From F22 sp963675625 (lineage in GTDB: Bacteria; Bacteroidota; Bacteroidia; Bacteroidales; Bacteroidaceae), in contig OY776497.1 in the NCBI GenBank assembly GCA_963675625.1, positions 2,294,001 through 2,358,000 of the forward strand: a DNA stretch of 64,000 bases, written 5' to 3'. Below, in pieces: positions 59,469 to 64,000 of the stretch; position 1 is the stretch's first letter, and every line of letters starts with the position of its first letter. The notes under the pieces are model-generated. The model had not been told where the DNA came from and made no database searches. It saw only the letters and a list, made by a program, of their open reading frames with translations. Position numbers and translations under genes: made by a program.

Positions 59469-60836
59469 ATGAAGAAACTATGTATATTTTTAGGTGCAGC
59501 TGCTCTTTTGAGCAGTTGTAACCTATACAAATCATATGAACGTCCTGAGGTAGATACTGAAGGATTGTATGGTGATCAAGTGGAGGCCGTTATTGACTCA
59601 ACTTCTCTAGGTCAAGTGGCTTGGGAAGATTTTTTCTCTGACGAGCAATTGCGTCATTTGATTGCACGAGGCATCAAGCAGAATGTCGATTTGGAATCTG
59701 CTCGTTTGAACATAAAGCAAGCACGTGCTGGATTGATGACCTCTCGTTTGGCCTATTTGCCAAGCTTGACTTTTAATCCTGATGGACAAGTCGTTAGTTC
59801 CGATCACGGCAAAGCTATTCAAACTTATACAATGCCTGTTACAGCCACTTGGCAAATCGATTTGTTTGGTAATCTACTGAATCAGAATCGTTCAGCCAAA
59901 GCTCAATGGCGCATGGCCAAAGATTACAAGCAAGCCGTACAAAGCCAAATTGTGGCAGGTATTGCCAAGGCTTATTACACATTGGTTATGCTAGATGAGC
60001 AGTTGGCCATCTCTAATGAGAGTTTGAAGTTGATGAGTGAAACGCTGACTAGCACGAAAGCATTGTTTGAAGCTGGCATGGCCGATCAAGCAGCGGTGGC
60101 TTCTACGGAAGCAGCGTATTATCAAACGGCAACCTCAGTAGAAGATTTAAAATTGGCTTTGAATAATGCTGAAACGGCACTTTGTCTTGTGTTGAATGAA
60201 AAGCCACATTATATACCTCGTGGTACACGTGTGGCTCAGGTATTCCCAGAAGTGTTGACATTGAGCTACCCAGTTAGTATGTTGTCCAATCGTCCAGATG
60301 TACGTTCAGCAGAACGTTCTTTGCAAAGCTACTACTACCAAGTGGGCGTAGCTCGTAGTAAATTCTATCCTAGCATTACTCTTACTGGTCAAGGTGGATA
60401 TACCAATAATCTGGGGTCGATGATTGCCAATCCAGCGAAGTTAGTAGCCACAGCTATTGGTTCGTTGACACAACCGATTTTTGCAAACGGTCAATTGGTA
60501 GCCAATCTGCGTGTGGCTAAAGCACAATATGATCAAGCTAAGATGGACTTTGAACACAAGCTTTTAGAAGCAGGCTCAGATGTTAATAATGCGTTAACTG
60601 CTTGTCAAGTAGCTCGCAGAAAAGCTGACATGCTTGATAAACAAGTACAAGCAGCTGAAACTGCGGTACATGCCACCAAAAGCACGATGGAGTTTGGTAA
60701 CACCACTTATCTTGAAGTGATTAGTGCTCAGCAAACCGCATTGCAAGCTAAGCTCACACTGGTGAATAACTGGTATAGTGAAGCTTCTGGCCTAGTAGAT
60801 TTATATGTCTCACTTGGAGGAGCAGCACAGGAGTAA
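59469..60836 (+). CDS. TolC-like outer-membrane efflux lipoprotein (NodT family)
   Basis: 455 residues from MKKLCIFLGAAALLSSC, with Cys17 as the lipidation site (an ATG four codons upstream at 59457 is possible). Typical NodT/OprM sequence: YERPEVDTEG, WEDFFSDEQLRHLIARGIKQNVDLESARLNIKQARAG in the first repeat, TATWQIDLFGNL, LPVS-like SYPVSMLSNRPDVRSAERSLQSYYYQVGVARSKFYPSITLTGQGGY, and the second coiled repeat ending TYLEVISAQQTALQAKLTLVNNW. It forms the outer-membrane exit duct of the pump. Confidence 0.93.
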   Translation: MKKLCIFLGAAALLSSCNLYKSYERPEVDTEGLYGDQVEAVIDSTSLGQVAWEDFFSDEQLRHLIARGIKQNVDLESARLNIKQARAGLMTSRLAYLPSLTFNPDGQVVSSDHGKAIQTYTMPVTATWQIDLFGNLLNQNRSAKAQWRMAKDYKQAVQSQIVAGIAKAYYTLVMLDEQLAISNESLKLMSETLTSTKALFEAGMADQAAVASTEAAYYQTATSVEDLKLALNNAETALCLVLNEKPHYIPRGTRVAQVFPEVLTLSYPVSMLSNRPDVRSAERSLQSYYYQVGVARSKFYPSITLTGQGGYTNNLGSMIANPAKLVATAIGSLTQPIFANGQLVANLRVAKAQYDQAKMDFEHKLLEAGSDVNNALTACQVARRKADMLDKQVQAAETAVHATKSTMEFGNTTYLEVISAQQTALQAKLTLVNNWYSEASGLVDLYVSLGGAAQE

Positions 60837-60865
60837 TATAGTTATTATATTTTAGCCCTATATAA

Positions 60866-60917
60866 AGGACCGTTCAATTTGAAACATGGATTGTTTCATT
60901 GAACGGTTCTTTTTTTG
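60866..60917 (+). terminator. Rho-independent terminator of the efflux operon
   Basis: GACCGTTCAA and GAAACA pair with TGTTTC and TTGAACGGTTC (one bulge), then seven Ts. It lies 30 bases after the channel gene stop. The following 180 bases up to the V-ATPase promoter hold no gene. Confidence 0.85.
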
Positions 60918-61097
60918 TATAGTCTGTTTTCCTTGTTTACACTGGCTTTCAACTGTTTTACCGAGCACTTATTCTTTGTTTTGTATGTGTGCATTGAACT
61001 ATTGTGCAAAATCGGTACCAGTGTGGATAATAACATTCGCTATGTTAAAATCTAAAACGTTTCGAGTAATTTCTCTTGATTTTTATTTGATTTATTC

Positions 61098-61127
61098 TTG
61101 TTATTTCTCCGAGATGTTATAACTTTG
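61098..61127 (+). promoter_or_regulatory. Promoter of the V-type ATPase operon
   Basis: TTG at 61098-61100, a 19-base spacer and TAACTTTG at 61120-61127 fit the Bacteroidota -33/-7 consensus very well. Transcription should begin near 61134, leaving a leader of about 128 bases with one small hairpin (CTCATAAGAAAATGAG). Confidence 0.7.
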
Positions 61128-61261
61128 GAGGCAAATGAAGAAATATGTATCAAAAAACTCATAAGAAAATGAGAGTCATAGCTGATATGATTGCTTTCTA
61201 GCTAACAGTCACTTTTACTACTTCGATAGATATTATTTAAACAACTAATTATAGCTTGAAT

Positions 61262-61861
61262 ATGGACAATAAAATTCAAGAACTTACCGAAAAACTCTAC
61301 CAGGAAGGTGTAGAAAAAGGTAATCAAGAAGCTCAATCGCTTATCGCAAAAGCACAAGAAGAAGCCGCAGCTATTTTAGAAAAAGCGCGTCAAGATGCTG
61401 AAACGATTAATCATCAAGCGAAAAAAGACGCAGATGAGCTAGCCGAAAATACAAAAAAAGAGTTGCAAATGTATGCTGCACAAGCAGTGAATGCACTCAA
61501 GTCTGAAATTACAACACTAGTAAGCCAAAGTATTGTGGAAGCTCCTGTAAAGGAATTCGCCTCAAAGAAAGAGTATCTTCAAAAATTTATTGTAGAAATG
61601 GCCAGTAAGTGGAGCGCTGATGAACCAGTCGTTATTGCTACTAAGGATGCTGAGGAATTGACAAAATACTTCAAAGTGAGCGCTAAGACACTTTTGGACG
61701 ATAAAGTGAAGATCACCAAAGTAAGTGGTGTAGACACTCTGTTTACGATTGGTCCAGCTGACGGAAGCTATAAAGTCAGCTTTGGTGAAGAAGAACTAGT
61801 GAATTATTTCCAAGCATTCCTACGTCCTCGATTGGTAGAAATGTTATTTGGTACTAAATAA
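61262..61861 (+). CDS. V-type ATPase subunit E
   Basis: 199 residues from MDNKIQELTEK; the TTG two codons upstream is less likely. The long charged, Ala-rich helix (about 10-95: AQSLIAKAQEEAAAILEKARQDAETI) is the peripheral-stalk coiled coil, followed by a globular C-terminal head with GSYKVSFGEEELVNYFQAFLRPRLVEMLF. It belongs to the stator linking the catalytic A3B3 head to the membrane sector. First gene of the operon, 17 bases before the DUF2764 gene. Confidence 0.88.
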   Translation: MDNKIQELTEKLYQEGVEKGNQEAQSLIAKAQEEAAAILEKARQDAETINHQAKKDADELAENTKKELQMYAAQAVNALKSEITTLVSQSIVEAPVKEFASKKEYLQKFIVEMASKWSADEPVVIATKDAEELTKYFKVSAKTLLDDKVKITKVSGVDTLFTIGPADGSYKVSFGEEELVNYFQAFLRPRLVEMLFGTK

Positions 61862-61878
61862 AGGAAGGGTAGGGAGAT

Positions 61879-62718
61879 ATGAAATCAAACTACTATTGTA
61901 CCGTGGCTGGCTTGCCTGATATCACACTCGATGACAACAAGCTAAGCTATACAGTAGGGGATATGAAAGAAGAGCTTTATCTTGAACTCGATAAGAAAGA
62001 TACAGCTTTACTTGACCTCTTCTACTTGAAATATGACAACAAGAATCTTTTGTCTTTATTGCGAGAAGACCAAGCAGAAATAGACCCTCGTGGAGTATTT
62101 ACTGCTGAAGAGCTAGAAGAAATGATTGCTTTAGTTCGCGATGGCGAAGAAACAGTCGATGGCATGCCACAATATCTCGTAGATGCTGTAGTAGCCTATC
62201 TAGACGATAAAGACAAAGTTGTGGGCAATTGGGAAGATCGCATGGCTTCGGCCTATTATAATTATGCGATACACGCTAAAAACCCATTTATCTCATCATG
62301 GTTTGCCTATAATCTTAATGTCAATAATATCCAGCTCGCACTTGCTGCGCGCCGTCATGACATGCCTTATCAAGAACAAATCGTTGGTTTTACAGAAGTG
62401 AGTAAAACCCTTAGAGTCAGTAATGCTCGCGATTTTGGGTTATCAGCTGATTTGGACTATATAGATGCGTTGATTAAGATAGATGAAATCTCCGATCTAG
62501 TAGAGCGAGAAAGAAAGACAGACCTCTTAAAATGGAATTGGGTAGAAGAACACAGCTTCTTTGATTACTTCACCATTGAACGTCTATTTGTATTCTTAGT
62601 GCAACTTGAAATGGTTGAACGTTGGCTGCTATTGGATAAAGAACTGGGTAATCAACAGTTTAGAGCAATTATACAATCATTCAAGGATGATGTCCAGATA
62701 CCCGAAGAATTTAGATAA
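61879..62718 (+). CDS. DUF2764 family protein of the V-ATPase operon
   Basis: 279 residues, cytoplasmic and acidic, no signal or membrane helix. The opening NYYCTVAGLPDITLDD and later WEDRMASAYYNYAIHAKNPFISSWFAYNLNVNNIQLALAARRHD resemble DUF2764 proteins found between subunits E and A of bacterial V-type ATPases; some features recall subunit C (AC39), so it may take that place at the stator collar. This role is inferred from position. It is followed by subunit A after 18 bases. Confidence 0.8.
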   Translation: MKSNYYCTVAGLPDITLDDNKLSYTVGDMKEELYLELDKKDTALLDLFYLKYDNKNLLSLLREDQAEIDPRGVFTAEELEEMIALVRDGEETVDGMPQYLVDAVVAYLDDKDKVVGNWEDRMASAYYNYAIHAKNPFISSWFAYNLNVNNIQLALAARRHDMPYQEQIVGFTEVSKTLRVSNARDFGLSADLDYIDALIKIDEISDLVERERKTDLLKWNWVEEHSFFDYFTIERLFVFLVQLEMVERWLLLDKELGNQQFRAIIQSFKDDVQIPEEFR

Positions 62719-62736
62719 AACTGAAACTATATATTT

Positions 62737-64000
62737 ATGGCAACGAAAGGAACTGTAAGTGGTGTGATCTCCAATATGGTCACACTCCAAGTAGATGGCC
62801 CAGTAGCACAAAATGAAATCTGCTACATCACCACAGGCGGAGATCGTCTTATGGCTGAGGTCATCAAAGTCGTAGGTGACTTTGCCTACGTACAGGTGTT
62901 TGAAAGCACCCGCGGACTACATGTCGGAGCAGAGGCCGAATTTACTGGCCACATGCTTGAGGTAACACTAGGTCCGGGTATGCTTTCTAAAAACTACGAT
63001 GGTCTCCAAAATGATCTTGACAAGATGGATGGCGTTTTCTTGAAACGTGGAGATTATACATATGCACTGGATACCGATAAGAAATGGCACTTCGTACCAA
63101 CAGCCAAAGTGGGCGATGTCGTTAAAGCATCCGATTGGTTGGGAGAGGTCGAAGAAAACCACCAACCATTGAAAGTGATGGTCCCATTTACCGCCGAAGG
63201 CAACTACACTGTAAAGAGTATTGCAAAGGAAGGCGATTATGTAGCTGATGAGATATTGATCGTATTGACTGGCGCTAATGGACAGGAACTAGAAGTCAAC
63301 ATGATTCAAAAGTGGCCTGTAAAGCGTGCTATGACCAATTATTCGGTGAAACCTCGTCCATTCAAACTGCTTGAAACAGGTGTGCGTACTATCGATACGC
63401 TCAACCCAATCGTAGAGGGTGGTACTGGTTTTATTCCTGGCCCTTTTGGTACCGGTAAGACCGTGTTGCAGCATGCGATTTCAAAGCAAGCCGAAGCCGA
63501 TATCGTGATCATTGCAGCTTGTGGTGAACGTGCCAATGAGGTGGTAGAAATCTTTACAGAGTTCCCAGAACTAGATGACCCACACACAGGTCGTAAGTTG
63601 ATGGAACGTACCATTATCATCGCCAACACATCCAATATGCCAGTAGCAGCTCGTGAAGCTTCTGTGTACACAGCCATGACGATTGCCGAGTTCTATCGTT
63701 CTATGGGACTTCGTGTATTGTTGATGGCCGATTCTACTTCTCGTTGGGCACAAGCTCTTCGTGAGATGTCCAACCGTATGGAAGAATTGCCTGGACCAGA
63801 TGCCTTCCCTATGGACCTTTCAGCCATCATCTCCAACTTCTACGGACGTGCTGGTTATGTAGAGCTGTACAACGGACATAACGGGTCTATTACCTTTATT
63901 GGTACAGTATCTCCAGCAGGGGGTAACTTGAAGGAACCAGTCACAGAAAATACGAAAAAGGTAGCCCGTTGTTTTTATGCATTGGAGCAAGACCGTGCAG
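62737..64000 (+). CDS. V-type ATPase catalytic subunit A, 5' part
   Basis: The first 421 codons are present and the gene runs off the right edge. It begins MATKGTVSGVISNMVTLQVDG (beta-barrel domain), followed by the non-homologous bulge region (about 110-200) and the nucleotide-binding domain with Walker A GPFGTGKT (235-242), ACGERANEVVEIFTEFPEL and LMADSTSRWAQALREM (Walker B). In anaerobic Bacteroidales this enzyme may pump H+ or Na+ and run as ATPase or synthase; the ion cannot be read from this subunit. Subunits B, D, I and K are expected downstream of the window. Confidence 0.95.
   Translation, partial: MATKGTVSGVISNMVTLQVDGPVAQNEICYITTGGDRLMAEVIKVVGDFAYVQVFESTRGLHVGAEAEFTGHMLEVTLGPGMLSKNYDGLQNDLDKMDGVFLKRGDYTYALDTDKKWHFVPTAKVGDVVKASDWLGEVEENHQPLKVMVPFTAEGNYTVKSIAKEGDYVADEILIVLTGANGQELEVNMIQKWPVKRAMTNYSVKPRPFKLLETGVRTIDTLNPIVEGGTGFIPGPFGTGKTVLQHAISKQAEADIVIIAACGERANEVVEIFTEFPELDDPHTGRKLMERTIIIANTSNMPVAAREASVYTAMTIAEFYRSMGLRVLLMADSTSRWAQALREMSNRMEELPGPDAFPMDLSAIISNFYGRAGYVELYNGHNGSITFIGTVSPAGGNLKEPVTENTKKVARCFYALEQDRA

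Noticed and set aside
60886..61122. 78-codon + strand frame before the V-ATPase operon
   Set aside because: It starts inside the efflux terminator and reads into the V-ATPase promoter. Composition is like random AT-rich sequence.

Overview
The window looks like a chromosomal segment of a member of the Bacteroidota, almost certainly order Bacteroidales. The evidence is Bacteroidota-type promoters (TAnnTTTG -7 boxes in front of many genes), a SusC/SusD locus with a hybrid two-component regulator, a DUF2764-containing V-type ATPase operon, DUF3256 and DUF5715 neighbours, and many secreted lipoproteins. Nothing in the window fixes the genus. Both window ends cut genes: an epimerase-type gene on the left and V-ATPase subunit A on the right.

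Layout. 0-8.5 kb holds housekeeping genes. On the minus strand are a membrane-anchored alpha/beta hydrolase, aroE, ubiE/menG, purC and phoH. A divergent promoter pair then leads to a plus-strand group: an M15-like lipoprotein (DUF5715), truA, an EamA transporter and a DUF3256 protein. 8.5-14.2 kb is an accessory, partly decayed stretch. It contains a broken DnaB C-terminal fragment, a tandemly duplicated lipoprotein gene with a 35-residue lipoprotein in front, about 1.6 kb with no convincing gene but several hairpins, an evenly spaced set of three CAAGCGCTTG palindromes, a secreted DUF5043-like protein and an M1-like metallopeptidase lipoprotein. 14.3-18.6 kb carries a cobalamin riboswitch with a long leader, followed by a three-gene biotin-dependent acyl-CoA carboxylase operon that is probably propionyl-CoA carboxylase. 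18.6-20.2 kb is a minus-strand operon of a 46-residue [4Fe-4S] protein, a two-helix membrane protein, an ECF sigma factor and a SAM methyltransferase.

20.4-46.8 kb is a complete polysaccharide utilisation locus: an HTCS sensor/regulator, SusC, SusD, two single-domain GH43 proteins, GH35, a two-domain GH43 protein, GH51, GH127, a second GH51 and GH2. The enzyme set points to an arabinose- and galactose-rich plant glycan such as arabinogalactan, RG-I side chains or extensin-type beta-L-arabinofuranosides. 47.2-53.1 kb is a minus-strand menaquinone operon: a HAD/hotdog thioesterase fusion, menF, menD, menB, menC and a small zinc-ribbon gene. With ubiE/menG at the left end it covers most of the classical pathway; menA, menE and menH are not here. 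53.2-60.8 kb has a CobC-like phosphatase, an AraC regulator and a divergent tripartite RND efflux operon. 61.1 kb to the end starts a V-type ATPase operon (E, DUF2764, A).

Items most worth a second look: the HAD/hotdog fusion whose HAD half has lost its catalytic aspartates; the Fe-S miniprotein/ECF sigma operon, whose first gene is very short; the B12 riboswitch linked to propionyl-CoA carboxylase; and the phased operator array near 11.5 kb. No tRNA, rRNA, CRISPR array, intact insertion sequence or integrase was seen.
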